Shown: positions 20,244 to 30,083 of the stretch, piece after piece
Layout: every line of letters begins with the position of its first letter
Position numbering within the stretch: position 1 is the first letter of the stretch
Assembly (NCBI GenBank): GCA_963816685.1
Contig: CAWFMB010000034.1
Location: 1-64,000, forward strand
Direction of reading: 5' to 3'
Origin: CAVYUC01 sp963816685
GTDB taxonomy: Bacteria > Bacteroidota > Bacteroidia > Bacteroidales > Prolixibacteraceae
Length of the DNA stretch: 64,000 nucleotides
Translations under genes and position numbers: made by a program
Notes under the pieces: model-generated
Database searches by the model: none
The model's input: the letters and a program-made list of their open reading frames with translations, nothing else
Told to the model about the DNA's origin: nothing

Positions 20244-22123
20244 TAATTTTTGAAACAAAAAAGCAATTCGTTGTAATGAAGCACATTGTAATTGTATTCT
20301 TTCTAAGTATTATTTTTCTGACCTTTCAAAGATGTTCAGTTCAAAATGGTACTGAACCGGTTCTGATATTGGCCGATCAATCAAATTTTGGCAGCTATAC
20401 TGCAGAAATCCTAAAAGCAGAAGGATTTAATGAATTTCAATTGGATTCGTTGACAGATGACAATATAAATTTAAGCTATTTGCAGAACTACGGTTTGGTA
20501 ATCCTGGGCAAAACTTCAGTTACAAAAACGCAAAATAAAATGCTTTCCAAATATGTTGAAGCAGGGGGTAATCTTATTGCATTTATGCCCGATAAACAGT
20601 TGGATGGATTATTTGGACTAAATTATTTGGAAGGCGCTGTTGGTGAAGGATATATTAAAATACGCCCTGATAATGTTCAATCCGGTGGTATTACAACCAA
20701 GGCAATGCAGTTTCACGGAACTGCCGCAAAATGCAAGTTGAATGGAGGTACAACAATAGCCGAACTGTTTGAAGATAAAAACTCTTTGGAAGGATTTCCG
20801 GCAGTAGTTATCAATGATTACGGTAAAGGGAGTTCAATTGCTTTTCTTTATAATCTTCCACAAAGCATTGTTTATACCCGCCAGGGCAATCCCATGCATG
20901 CAGGTATTGAGAAGGATGGAATCCCGGGGCTTAGAGGAATGGATTTGTTTACAGGTGGCTGGGTTGATACAACCATGAACACGTTAAACCAGGCAGATCA
21001 GCAAATGGCGCTGTTGTCAAATTGTATACAGAGTTTAAGTAACAAACCATTGCCCCGTTTTTGGTATTTTCCTGATTCTCTTCAAAGTATTGTAGTTCTG
21101 GATAATGACGGGGAGGATAAAGGTGAATCTGATTTTGAGCCACAATTCAGGGATATTGATTCCATGGGTGCAAAAATGACGATTTACATCAAAGATGCAG
21201 ATAAAGTTTCAAGGGAGTGGGTGGATAAATGGACAGCAAAAGGTTTCGAAATAGCGGGTCACCCGGATGATACAAGGAATGCAGAAAATCCGACATGGAA
21301 CAATATGGACAGCGCCCTTACCCTGAAGATAAACCAGATGAATTCAAAGTTCGGTTTGGACGTACGGACCAATGTAAATCACTGGTTTGTTTGGTGCGGA
21401 ATTGATGAAGCCGGCAAGCAGGATTTTGGCGCCCAGGCAAAACTGGAAGAGCATCATGGAATTGAGATGGATGCAAACTATGCATTTTACGACATGAATT
21501 CAAATCAACCTGAGCATTACCTTGGCTCCCTTGGTACTCACCAGGGAAATTATACGGGAAGCGGGCTTGTTATGAAATATGCAGGTGCTGACGGAAGAAC
21601 TGTGAATGTTTATCAGCGTTACAATGCAATTTACGATCAGCAATACAACGAAAGCCAGGATCCTGAAGGATTTTTTAATGCATTCAAAGGGTTAATTGAC
21701 CGCAGTTTAAACGATGATATATATTCTGTTGTAAGTGTCAAATCTCACAATGACGAGTACTATTTTTCAAAAGAACCTTTGATGAAGATGCTGGAATATG
21801 CAAAATCCAGGGATGTTCCTGTCTGGACTGCATTGAATCTTTTGGATTTTTTAAAAATGAAAGATGAAGCATCATTTTCAGACTTTAGATGGCGGGATAA
21901 CTGCTTGTCGTTTACATTAAATTCTTCGCTAAAACATAATAACCGGCTTACATTCATCCTTCCGGCAATACATGATGGTATGAAAGTAGCAATGATTACA
22001 AAGGATGGCATTGAAACTTCTTTTTCATTAAAAAAGGTAAAAAGCCTTGATTATGCCTTTGTCTCAGTTCAGGGAGGGAAAGACTATGATTTTGAAGTGG
22101 AATACAAACAGGGTGTAAAATAA
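20240..22123 (+). CDS. Exported amidotransferase-fold plus polysaccharide-deacetylase-like protein
   Basis: The ATG at 20240 overlaps the upstream stop (ATGA), favouring coupled translation. An in-frame ATG at 20276 would start exactly at the hydrophobic segment MKHIVIVFFLSIIFLTFQRC. That segment ends in a Cys and may be a lipoprotein signal. Residues about 40-230 have a class I amidotransferase/ThuA-like look (PVLILADQSNFGSYTAEIL, YGLVILG, VEAGGNLIAFMP). Residues about 270-560 resemble a polysaccharide deacetylase barrel (SIVVLDNDGED with a DxD pair, GFEIAGHPDD, NHWFVWCG), and the tail is a small beta domain. Whether it deacetylates anything is uncertain. It is the last gene of the operon that began at 13920. 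Confidence 0.72.
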   Translation: MIIFETKKQFVVMKHIVIVFFLSIIFLTFQRCSVQNGTEPVLILADQSNFGSYTAEILKAEGFNEFQLDSLTDDNINLSYLQNYGLVILGKTSVTKTQNKMLSKYVEAGGNLIAFMPDKQLDGLFGLNYLEGAVGEGYIKIRPDNVQSGGITTKAMQFHGTAAKCKLNGGTTIAELFEDKNSLEGFPAVVINDYGKGSSIAFLYNLPQSIVYTRQGNPMHAGIEKDGIPGLRGMDLFTGGWVDTTMNTLNQADQQMALLSNCIQSLSNKPLPRFWYFPDSLQSIVVLDNDGEDKGESDFEPQFRDIDSMGAKMTIYIKDADKVSREWVDKWTAKGFEIAGHPDDTRNAENPTWNNMDSALTLKINQMNSKFGLDVRTNVNHWFVWCGIDEAGKQDFGAQAKLEEHHGIEMDANYAFYDMNSNQPEHYLGSLGTHQGNYTGSGLVMKYAGADGRTVNVYQRYNAIYDQQYNESQDPEGFFNAFKGLIDRSLNDDIYSVVSVKSHNDEYYFSKEPLMKMLEYAKSRDVPVWTALNLLDFLKMKDEASFSDFRWRDNCLSFTLNSSLKHNNRLTFILPAIHDGMKVAMITKDGIETSFSLKKVKSLDYAFVSVQGGKDYDFEVEYKQGVK

Positions 22124-22449
22124 CAGGACGGTTAAATCTGATAAAAATCCTGTCCCGGGCCTATGGCACTTAAATCACCAATTTCGCAGGAACACATCAA
22201 TATTGTAACCACAGATTTTAATCCGTTGGATGGAAATGATGATAAAATGGAGTTCCATCGGAACGAATCATAAGCTTTTCGGGTCACAATAATTTTCCGG
22301 TGGAGTAAGTGCCGCAAATTTCATTTATCCGGACAAAAAAACAGAATAACACATACTCCTCTTACAGCAGATATGAAAGGATTTGTTAAAGAAGTTACCT
22401 GTATCTTTGTATTAATAATTTTACAGAAGTGGAATTAAAGGGTAAAAGG
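22124..22449. other. Intergenic region without recognisable genes
   Basis: This stretch follows the end of the four-gene operon. I find no coding sequence with family features and no clear hairpin terminator directly after the stop at 22123. It leads into a dispersed repeat beginning near 22450. Confidence 0.4.
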
Positions 22450-22615
22450 CAATGTTGTTTTAACAGCAGGATTTTTGTTTCCTTCCAAAGCAGTTTTATA
22501 CCGGTTTTTAACATACCATCCATATACCATGGACGGGGTTGGTTCGCGATTTAATATCGGAGGTATAGTGTTGGTATGGTCGGGGTAGCGGGGAAAACGC
22601 CTGGGAACCTTCTCT
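22450..22615 (+). repeat. Dispersed repeat, copy A (inverted partner near 41.3 kb)
   Basis: The sequence aligns by eye to the reverse complement of 41195-41400. Shared blocks in order are atgttg..ttaacagc.ggattt, accggtttt.a, ccatatacc.tggacggggt, ttcgcgattt.atat, ggtata.t.ttggtat and agcgg.gaaaa..cct..gaacct. No protein is encoded. Class and function are unknown. Confidence 0.55.
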
Positions 22616-22812
22616 TTTGGAAAGTCATAACTACATATGGTTCAGGAGACAGTGCAATGCAAGTTCAATGTTCTTTCTCTCCAATTCATTTATGCATGCT
22701 ATTATTTATGCAAAAAAAGTTTATTAAGCAGTGTTTTACCGGTTTTATCTTTTCTCTAGATGATTTTTAAAGTGATTCAGCTTTTCCGGCAGGTGAGTAA
22801 GATTTGGATTTT

Positions 22813-22847
22813 AAAAAACAAAAGCCTGCATCATTTTGCAAGCTTTC
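22813..22847 (-). terminator. Rho-independent terminator of tRNA-Gln(CTG)
   Basis: On the minus strand an inverted repeat (aaagcttgca/tgcaggcttt, one mismatch) directly follows the tRNA and is succeeded by a T-rich run (plus-strand aaaaaa at 22813-22818). Confidence 0.7.
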
Positions 22848-22850
22848 TTG

Positions 22851-22923
22851 TTGACCTGCCAGGGCTCGAACCTGGACTCTTCTGATCCAGAATCAGACGT
22901 GTTGCCAATTACACCACAGGTCA
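22851..22923 (-). tRNA. tRNA-Gln(CTG)
   Basis: The minus strand folds into a full cloverleaf. The acceptor stem is TGACCTG/CAGGTCA, the anticodon stem TCTGA/TCAGA holds loop TTCTGGA (anticodon CTG), and the T arm is CCAGG/CCTGG with loop TTCGAGC. The discriminator base is A and CCA is not encoded. It is nearly identical to the tRNA at 43788-43860 apart from the anticodon, acceptor stem and a few positions. A -7 box TATTTTTG lies about 22 bases upstream. Confidence 0.92.
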
Positions 22924-22945
22924 GTAATTATTTTCAAACAGCGCA

Positions 22946-22953
22946 CAAAAATA
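22946..22953 (-). promoter_or_regulatory. -7 box of the tRNA-Gln(CTG) promoter
   Basis: The minus strand reads TATTTTTG here, an exact match to TAnnTTTG. The same octamer precedes the other glutamine tRNA. No clear -33 TTTG is seen. Confidence 0.45.
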
Positions 22954-23453
22954 AAATAATTGCTTTAAAGTTGAATCATCTTTTTTAAAATCTTTATGTT
23001 TTCCGTTAATATTGATGTCCTGTTCATGTGTAATGAATTGTTGTTCATGCAAATATCTTCTAACTTAATTGCATTAAAACTAGAAATTATTTCACAAGAA
23101 TAAGATTCCGGGAATTTTTGGCTTCTTACTCCTTATAGTTAGTTCAGTTTTCATTGACACTCCGGCCAATGCTCTCTCTTGCGCTGCCGGTTTTTCTGGT
23201 GAGTTCTGTTTTATTATTCGTCTTTTTAAGTAAATGCTTAAAAGAAGAACGTATGAATAAGGCACAGGTAAAATAATTTTGTGCTGATTTTTAACTCATT
23301 ATTCAATTCTGTATTTTAATGCCTGGGTAACTTAATTTAATTATTTTCAGCTTAAATTTTCTTATAAAGGTTCGTCTTTCTCTGTTGTAAATCTTAAATA
23401 TTATTTAAGTATGATAAATTTAATAATCTCACCGGATTTTATTTATTAAAAGT
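22954..23453. other. AT-rich intergenic region, no gene found
   Basis: About 500 bases lie between the tRNA and the end of the outer-membrane protein gene. Frames are short and lack family features. I see no strong hairpin or repeat. Confidence 0.4.
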
Positions 23454-24356
23454 TTAATATTCCCATGCACAAGTTATTCGATTTTTATATTTTGTTTTCA
23501 TTTCTTTCTTTGAGATAATTCCTACTCCTAATTTCAACCCCAACTGAATTAGTTTTGCATGATCTGTAAGGCTTAAAATGTAATTATAATCTTCCCTCCA
23601 ATCAATCAGGGAACCGTTCTTATGTGCTACTGCATTATTCACTTCATACGAAAAATATCCACTCAATCTGACTTTTAGTGATGAAATTGGAAAATCCACA
23701 CCTATTTCTGAAAATAATGAAAGGGGATAATTTAAGTTTAATTGTCCCTCAGGATGCCAATCTGTCCTGCTGTCGTACAAACCATGCGCTGGTATATTAA
23801 ACAATTCCAAATCCCACTCTTCAAAATACAATCGGGTAAATAAATCACTACTTTTTAAAACATATTCCTTGTCAAGGGGAATTCCCATCTTTAAACCCAA
23901 TCTGGTTACAAGAAATGCACTTTGAAATATTGGAAAACTGTAAAGCGCAGATACCGGAACTTCCACAAAGGACAAGATGTTTTGTTCAATAATATCAGTT
24001 GAATTTGAGCGTATGATAAATTCATAATTTCTTAAAAAAGGATCGATTTCCCAATTATCAAAGCTCCTGTAATTGTATGAATAATCAGAAAGAATTGGTT
24101 CAAATTCATTTTTGCGCAAAAAATAATCTGTACCAATACCAACTCCAAAATTGTTTGTAATGTAATAATCAATCTGAATTCCTGCTGTTAAAAACTTCTC
24201 TGATTCAATGTCAATGTTTAATTCAGAATCCGGATGGATATACATATTGCCATAAGAAGAAGTTAACCGGAAATCAAATTGAGCCACTCCTGTACTTATA
24301 AGGCATACATTAAAAAAAACGCACAGGTATATCCTAATTTTTAACTGATTCTTCAA
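23454..24356 (-). CDS. Predicted outer-membrane beta-barrel protein
   Basis: The 300-residue protein begins with a signal peptide (MKNQLKIRIYLCVFFNVCLI, cleavage near GVAQ). It shows alternating hydrophobic/polar strands with aromatic ends (QIDYYITNNFGVGIGTDYFL, LVTRLGLKMGIPL, LSLFSEIGVDFPI, KLIQLGLKLGVGI). This is the pattern of small Bacteroidota outer-membrane barrels (PorT or OmpA-like-barrel class). No catalytic motif is visible. It lies 75 bases downstream of the large BspA-like gene on the same strand and may be cotranscribed with it. The last residues (KEMKTKYKNRITCAWEY) do not end in the usual aromatic strand. Confidence 0.65.
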   Translation of the reverse strand: MKNQLKIRIYLCVFFNVCLISTGVAQFDFRLTSSYGNMYIHPDSELNIDIESEKFLTAGIQIDYYITNNFGVGIGTDYFLRKNEFEPILSDYSYNYRSFDNWEIDPFLRNYEFIIRSNSTDIIEQNILSFVEVPVSALYSFPIFQSAFLVTRLGLKMGIPLDKEYVLKSSDLFTRLYFEEWDLELFNIPAHGLYDSRTDWHPEGQLNLNYPLSLFSEIGVDFPISSLKVRLSGYFSYEVNNAVAHKNGSLIDWREDYNYILSLTDHAKLIQLGLKLGVGIISKKEMKTKYKNRITCAWEY

Positions 24357-24431
24357 CTTAGGTAGACTTAATATGAATTGTTTACTTTATTTTTCGAAAT
24401 TTCTTGTTTACTTCTATTGACGCTGCTTGTA

Positions 24432-27400
24432 TTATTTTACAATAAATTCCCTCACTGTTTTAGTTTCATTAAATTCATTAAATAAAACGAGATGATAGAG
24501 CCCTGATGAAAATTTATCATCAATGTTAATCTTGTTTAGATAAAATGGTTTTTCAATGGTTAAAATTAATGATCCAACCAAATCGTAAATATAAATTCTG
24601 TTATTTTGAAGTTCAGTATTTTCAGATAATTTTACATTTACAACACCATTGTATTGGACTGGATTAGGAAAAATATTTACTTCAAAATTGTCAGATTCGA
24701 TATTCTCCTTTTTGTGTTCATTAGCTTTATATTCATTACCAAGTAAATTGTAATTTTCGTATATGCCTTTCCAGATATATTCTATGTTGGCTGTGGAAGT
24801 AACTTTTAAGGTATATTCGCCATCTTCAATTCCTCCGGGATTATGAAAAAATTGTTCTTCACTTATCTGTATATTGTCTTTGAACCACACAAAATCCAGC
24901 CACAGACCTTTCCCGTTATCGCAAAAAATTACATCATACCACCTCATATAACAATCTACTATTTCAACTTTTACCATGACATCATTTCCTGATACAGTTA
25001 CAGAACCATTATCTATTTCAATACCATTTATCTCAATTGAAAAATTAATTGTACTGCCATCAACTACTATTGTATCTGCCAATCCTAAAATATCTGATGT
25101 TAATTTAATTGAATCACTTATAACTATATCAACCAGGTTTGCCGGATTTGTACCATCTGTAGTTATTACAAATTGGACCTGAAATAATTCCAGCCATTTT
25201 GCATACATTATTTTATCACCAGTACTTCCAGCTGGTATTGAACTTATTTTTTTGTCAAAACCAGCATTTTCAAACCAACCCTGAAAAATATAACCCTCTT
25301 TATCAGGGTTCATTAAAATTATTTCATTTGATTCAACAGTATATTGAAACGGGTTAGAGAAATTATTTGTCCCCCCATCCAACTCATATTGAATTTTGAA
25401 AGTATCTAATTCCCATTTCGCATAAATGATGGTATCGCCAATTGTTCCCTGAGGGATATAAATTATTTCTGAATTAAAATTTTTATCACTATACCAGGCC
25501 ATAAAACTTGCTCCAACTTTTGTTGGTGACTCAAATTCAATATCTTCACTTTCAATGGTATAATTTGCAGGGTTGTTTGAATTATTTATTCCGCCATTCA
25601 ATTCATAGGTGATTTCGAAAATATCTGATTCCCAATTTGCATAAATGGTGGTATCGCCAAAACTACCTGTAGGTAATTCCTTGATTTCAGATGTAAAATC
25701 AACATCGCTGTACCATCCAATAAATGTTGCACCGGGTTTTGTGGCTGGATAAAATATTATTCTCTCTTCTACAGTATAGTTATCCGGATTTATGGAGTCA
25801 TTTATTCCCCCATTTAAGACATAATTAATATCATAATTATTCAAATTCCAACGGGCATAAATTACAGTGTCACCAATGCTTCCCTGAGGTATCCCATTAA
25901 TTTGTACATTATATTCTTCATCGGCAAACCAACCCATGAAGTTTGCTCCGTCTTTTGAAGGTGACTCAAATGATATGTCTTTGCTTTCAATGGTATAATT
26001 CACCGGGTTTTTTGAATCATTTAATCCGCCATTCAATTCATAACTGATTTCGAAAACATCTGATTCCCAATTTGCATAAATAATAGTATCACCAAAACTA
26101 CCTTTGGGTATTTCCTTGATTTGAGTTGTAAAATCATTATCACTGAACCATCCAACAAATGTTGCACCGGGTTTTGTGGCTGGATAAAATATTATTTTAT
26201 CGCTGTCGACAGTATAGATATCCGGATTTATGGAGTCATTTATTCCCCCATTTAAGACATAGGTAATATCATAATTATCCAATTCCCAACTGGCATAAAT
26301 TACAGTGTCGCCAATGCTTCCCTGAGGTATACCATTAACTTGTATATCATATTCTTCATCGGCGAACCAACCAATAAAGTTTGCTCCGGCTTTTGAAGGT
26401 GACTCAAAAGTGATACTTTCGCTTTCAATTGTGTAACTTATGGGATTTGAATTAGAATTAATTCCACCATTCAGTTCATAATTTATAATGTAATTGATTG
26501 CACCTCCCCATTTGGCATAAACATTATAATTTGTGGTGCTGCCATCAGGAATCGAAGCAATTGGAATTGACAGCAATGAATCTTCATACCAGCCTGTAAA
26601 TTCATATCCTTTTTTATTTGCATTTGTAAAAGCAAAAGGTAAATCAAACTTCGTGTATGATGACTGATTCCTGTGAGTCGCATTTTCCAAATTATGATAA
26701 TCAATAAAATATGTAGGTTCCGGTGTGAAAACGGCCCAAAGTAAAATATCCCCGGTATTCCCTTTTTCGATTCGGTTTACACGATTACTGTCAGCATCTA
26801 TCCATGTAGCAAAATAGAGGGAAGTTTTGCTGGCAGGTAAAAAATTAATTTCGCTTTCTATATTATACTTATCAGGATTATCAGGAGCATTGGTTCCTCC
26901 ATTCAAATGATAAATAATATTATAATCTATTGGTTTCCAGATTGCATATAAGTCGATATCTGTATAACTCAATTCAAATGATTCGTTTTCCTTATATTGT
27001 ATTCCGGTATTATCCAAATGGGTATTCCAGTGCGAAAATGTATATGCATCTCTTGTAAATGGATTATTATGCGTGGTAAAAGTATTTCCAAATGAAATAT
27101 CAGTAAAAGCATTGCCGGAGCCTCCGTTAGGATAATGGGTTATCAGAACCCTGTACAATATCACAATAATTGCTGTATCTGAATCAAGTACTTTAACAGA
27201 ATCAGAATATTCTTTATATCCAACAGCATTGGCTGTGTACGGATATTGACCATCAGGAAGCTGAGCGGTAAAAAGTCCATCTTTTCCAGGTGCCGCCGGG
27301 ATATCATTGCTGACTATTGTTACACCCGAAACAGGATTCCCATCAAGATCAACAAACCGGATACTAATGTTGTAATATCTGATCAGAATTACAGAAACTG

Positions 27401-30038
27401 TCATATCGTCTTGAACATCAACATCATTAATATGCTTAAAGCATCCATCGGCAGTTACTTCAAAATGTTGAAGCCCCCTCATTACAGGTCCAATTGAATC
27501 TATCCCGTTGATATCTGTTGTCAGTGTGTTCCCGTAGAAATTGACAGAAGCATTTTCAATTGGAACTCCATTATCATCCTCAACAACAAATTTTACCACA
27601 AAATACTGATCAATTACTGCTTTATAACGGTTACTAAAATCCGGAATACTTTCACCAGGATTATGATATACACCATCATTATCTTTCCATCCAAAAAAAT
27701 GTGTCACAAATGGAATGGTAGGAGGTTTATGTAGTACAATTTTTAGCGCTGAATTATTATATGCGAATGCACCATTTCCATATTCTACGATACCAACATG
27801 AGTTATAATTTTACTAATATTATTATTAACAAATGCATAATCTGAAATCTCTGTCAATGCTAAAGGGATAAAAATTTCATTTGATATGTTATTGTTTGAA
27901 AAAGCATAAGCACCCAAATAAGAAAGAATGCTGTTCTCATTAAAACTTAACCTGGGAATCAAATTCCCCTCGAAAGCGCTTCTGCCTATATGTTGCAAGC
28001 TATCCGGAACATTAATTGCATTAGCTATTCTATTGTATGAAAATGCATAGCCTTCTACGATGTTCAGTGTGTCAGGAAGTACAAGTGAGGTAATTTTATT
28101 GTTGTAAAATGCTGACCAACCAATATACCTTAATCTGCTGTTATCCTCAAAGAACAGGTTCTTAATATTGTTTCTGAAGAATGCGTTTCCATCGATCTTT
28201 AATACATTTCGCGGGATCGATAAACTCAAAATTTCATTCTCTGAAAAAGCTGACTGTTCTATAATTTGAAGAGTCGAAGGCAGATAGACACCGATTAACC
28301 CTGAATTTAAAAAAACACCCATTCCTATTCCAATAACTTCCTGTCCATCCAGAATTTCCGGAATAGTTATTATATTGGCAAATGGTTCACGGGGAGTATA
28401 TCTTGTAATAATTCCATTTACTATTTCAACATCGTCATCGGTTAAAGTATATTCAATTGGTATTTTGTAAAAACTTTCAAAATTCGTAACAGTAAGATTA
28501 CTGCTGTACTCTTTACTGTCCCAATCAACCCAGTGTGTATGTCCGCTGGATGTTGGATCTGGCAGTTTGAAATTTAATAAGTTATTATACTGGAATGCAC
28601 CTGAACCAATTGAAAGTAATTTACTGTTTGCTTCAAATTCTACATTTTGTAAATAATTACTCCCGAAAGCAAATTTTTCAATACTGGTAAGATTTTGGGG
28701 AAATTTTATTTTGACAAGTCTGTTCCCTGAAAATGCGTTCATTTCAATTATATTCAATTGGCTTGATGGTTCAAAAACAATTGAATTTATACAATTATTA
28801 TTAAATGCATATTCACTGATTGTCTCAACTGTAGCTGGTATTGTTATATTAATTATTTCATTTTCTGCAAAAGTCCAATTGCCGATCGTCTTTAAGCCGT
28901 CAGGCAATATGACTTCTGATATTCCGCGATTGCTAAATACCCCGTCTGCGATACCCGTAATTTTTTGTCCGTCAAGTGTGCCGGGTATTGTTATTACACT
29001 TGCAAAATTTGTTATGTTGTTAAAGTATGAACAACCGGTGATAATTCCGTTAAGGACATCTACGTCTTCATCTTTAAGCGTATAAGGTATTATAGCTACG
29101 TATGAATAATATTTGTCCTTAATTATATCTCCTTCATTATGTTTATCACCATTACTGTCATACCAGTTGTATTTATTTGCGGAAGTTGGCAGCTTAAAAC
29201 TTGCAAGATTATTATTCCCGTCGAATGCATTTCTCCCAATAAATACTACGCTGCCTGGAAATTGTACAGAAGATAAATTACAAAAATAAAATGCTCCTCT
29301 CATTATTTTCAAAAGGTTTGAACTTAATGTAACGCTGGTTAGATTTTGATTGTAATAAAATGCATAATCATAAATTATTTGTACACTGTTTGGTATGGTT
29401 AGGTTTTTAATATTATTGTTTGCAAATGATTGTGATGTAATTACTTTCAATTTACATTCCGGCTGAAAATTAAGTACAGTTATATTATTGTTTGAAAAGG
29501 CTGAACTTTCAATAAATTCTACAGTATTTGGTATAGAAAGATTAGCAATTTTATTATTTTGAAATGCACCATAACCAATTGATTTTAATCCTCCCGGTAA
29601 TGTAAGACTAACCAGTTGATTGTTTGCAAATGCTTCGGCACTAATCGATATAAGCCCTGAGGGTAAATTAATGCTGGAAAGAGCGTTACCGAAAAATGCT
29701 CTGTTACCTATACTTGTTACACCACCCGGAATGTCTAAACTGGAAAGGGCATGACCCTCAAATACCCCATTTCCAATTGTTTTTAATGTCGATGGTAAAG
29801 TTAGTACTGCTATTTTACCGGCAATTGAAAAAGCATAATCTCCAATACCTGTTATGGTTTGACCATCTAAAACATCTGGTATTTCAATGACATTCCCTTT
29901 AGTGGAAATATCATATGTACAACTGATGATAATACCATTAACAACAGTAACATCATCATCTTTAAGTCTATATGCAAAGGCCTTGGAAATAAAGAAAATA
30001 AGAAAGAATAAAAAGATATATTTTTTCAGTTTTTTCGT
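24432..30038 (-). CDS. Giant BspA-like LRR and InlB-repeat surface protein with T9SS sorting domain, non-standard start
   Basis: The frame is open from an in-frame TGA at 30081-30083 down to the stop at 24432. An ACG at 30036-30038 is followed by KKLKKYIFLFFLIFFISKAFA, a textbook signal peptide, giving 1868 residues. No ATG, GTG or TTG occurs in frame before a TTG at 29450, which would cut off the signal and first repeats. ATT at 30056 is another candidate start. Three modules, each opening with a (K/T)DxDVxxxNGII segment and carrying LDGQxITGI, hold BspA-type leucine-rich repeats (to about residue 800). A carboxypeptidase-regulatory-like pair follows (about 810-960). InlB/Listeria-Bacteroides repeats of about 70 residues come next (about 965-1600; NGG, GW, IYAxW). 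The C-terminus is a T9SS domain (NIFPNPV...LVGSLILTIE...REFIVK). Role: probably cell-surface binding or adhesion. Confidence 0.85.
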   Translation of the reverse strand, partial: TKKLKKYIFLFFLIFFISKAFAYRLKDDDVTVVNGIIISCTYDISTKGNVIEIPDVLDGQTITGIGDYAFSIAGKIAVLTLPSTLKTIGNGVFEGHALSSLDIPGGVTSIGNRAFFGNALSSINLPSGLISISAEAFANNQLVSLTLPGGLKSIGYGAFQNNKIANLSIPNTVEFIESSAFSNNNITVLNFQPECKLKVITSQSFANNNIKNLTIPNSVQIIYDYAFYYNQNLTSVTLSSNLLKIMRGAFYFCNLSSVQFPGSVVFIGRNAFDGNNNLASFKLPTSANKYNWYDSNGDKHNEGDIIKDKYYSYVAIIPYTLKDEDVDVLNGIITGCSYFNNITNFASVITIPGTLDGQKITGIADGVFSNRGISEVILPDGLKTIGNWTFAENEIINITIPATVETISEYAFNNNCINSIVFEPSSQLNIIEMNAFSGNRLVKIKFPQNLTSIEKFAFGSNYLQNVEFEANSKLLSIGSGAFQYNNLLNFKLPDPTSSGHTHWVDWDSKEYSSNLTVTNFESFYKIPIEYTLTDDDVEIVNGIITRYTPREPFANIITIPEILDGQEVIGIGMGVFLNSGLIGVYLPSTLQIIEQSAFSENEILSLSIPRNVLKIDGNAFFRNNIKNLFFEDNSRLRYIGWSAFYNNKITSLVLPDTLNIVEGYAFSYNRIANAINVPDSLQHIGRSAFEGNLIPRLSFNENSILSYLGAYAFSNNNISNEIFIPLALTEISDYAFVNNNISKIITHVGIVEYGNGAFAYNNSALKIVLHKPPTIPFVTHFFGWKDNDGVYHNPGESIPDFSNRYKAVIDQYFVVKFVVEDDNGVPIENASVNFYGNTLTTDINGIDSIGPVMRGLQHFEVTADGCFKHINDVDVQDDMTVSVILIRYYNISIRFVDLDGNPVSGVTIVSNDIPAAPGKDGLFTAQLPDGQYPYTANAVGYKEYSDSVKVLDSDTAIIVILYRVLITHYPNGGSGNAFTDISFGNTFTTHNNPFTRDAYTFSHWNTHLDNTGIQYKENESFELSYTDIDLYAIWKPIDYNIIYHLNGGTNAPDNPDKYNIESEINFLPASKTSLYFATWIDADSNRVNRIEKGNTGDILLWAVFTPEPTYFIDYHNLENATHRNQSSYTKFDLPFAFTNANKKGYEFTGWYEDSLLSIPIASIPDGSTTNYNVYAKWGGAINYIINYELNGGINSNSNPISYTIESESITFESPSKAGANFIGWFADEEYDIQVNGIPQGSIGDTVIYASWELDNYDITYVLNGGINDSINPDIYTVDSDKIIFYPATKPGATFVGWFSDNDFTTQIKEIPKGSFGDTIIYANWESDVFEISYELNGGLNDSKNPVNYTIESKDISFESPSKDGANFMGWFADEEYNVQINGIPQGSIGDTVIYARWNLNNYDINYVLNGGINDSINPDNYTVEERIIFYPATKPGATFIGWYSDVDFTSEIKELPTGSFGDTTIYANWESDIFEITYELNGGINNSNNPANYTIESEDIEFESPTKVGASFMAWYSDKNFNSEIIYIPQGTIGDTIIYAKWELDTFKIQYELDGGTNNFSNPFQYTVESNEIILMNPDKEGYIFQGWFENAGFDKKISSIPAGSTGDKIMYAKWLELFQVQFVITTDGTNPANLVDIVISDSIKLTSDILGLADTIVVDGSTINFSIEINGIEIDNGSVTVSGNDVMVKVEIVDCYMRWYDVIFCDNGKGLWLDFVWFKDNIQISEEQFFHNPGGIEDGEYTLKVTSTANIEYIWKGIYENYNLLGNEYKANEHKKENIESDNFEVNIFPNPVQYNGVVNVKLSENTELQNNRIYIYDLVGSLILTIEKPFYLNKINIDDKFSSGLYHLVLFNEFNETKTVREFIVK
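25380..26480 (-). repeat. Higher-order dimeric InlB-type repeats inside the BspA-like gene
   Basis: Two diverged ~68-residue types alternate in the encoded protein. Type A contains FESPSKxGANFxGWFADEEY and type B contains FYPATKPGATFxGW. Reading from the N-terminal side, the order is A, B, A, B, then an A-like unit. The A-B pairs are much more alike to each other than A is to B, so the current array arose by duplicating a two-unit block. Confidence 0.7.
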
Positions 30039-30083
30039 AACAGTCCGGTTTTTAATTGATGCTTCTAATATAAGGAAATATCA

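Noticed and set aside
22576..22770. 64-codon frame downstream of the four-gene operon
   Set aside because: It begins inside the dispersed repeat and lacks conserved features.
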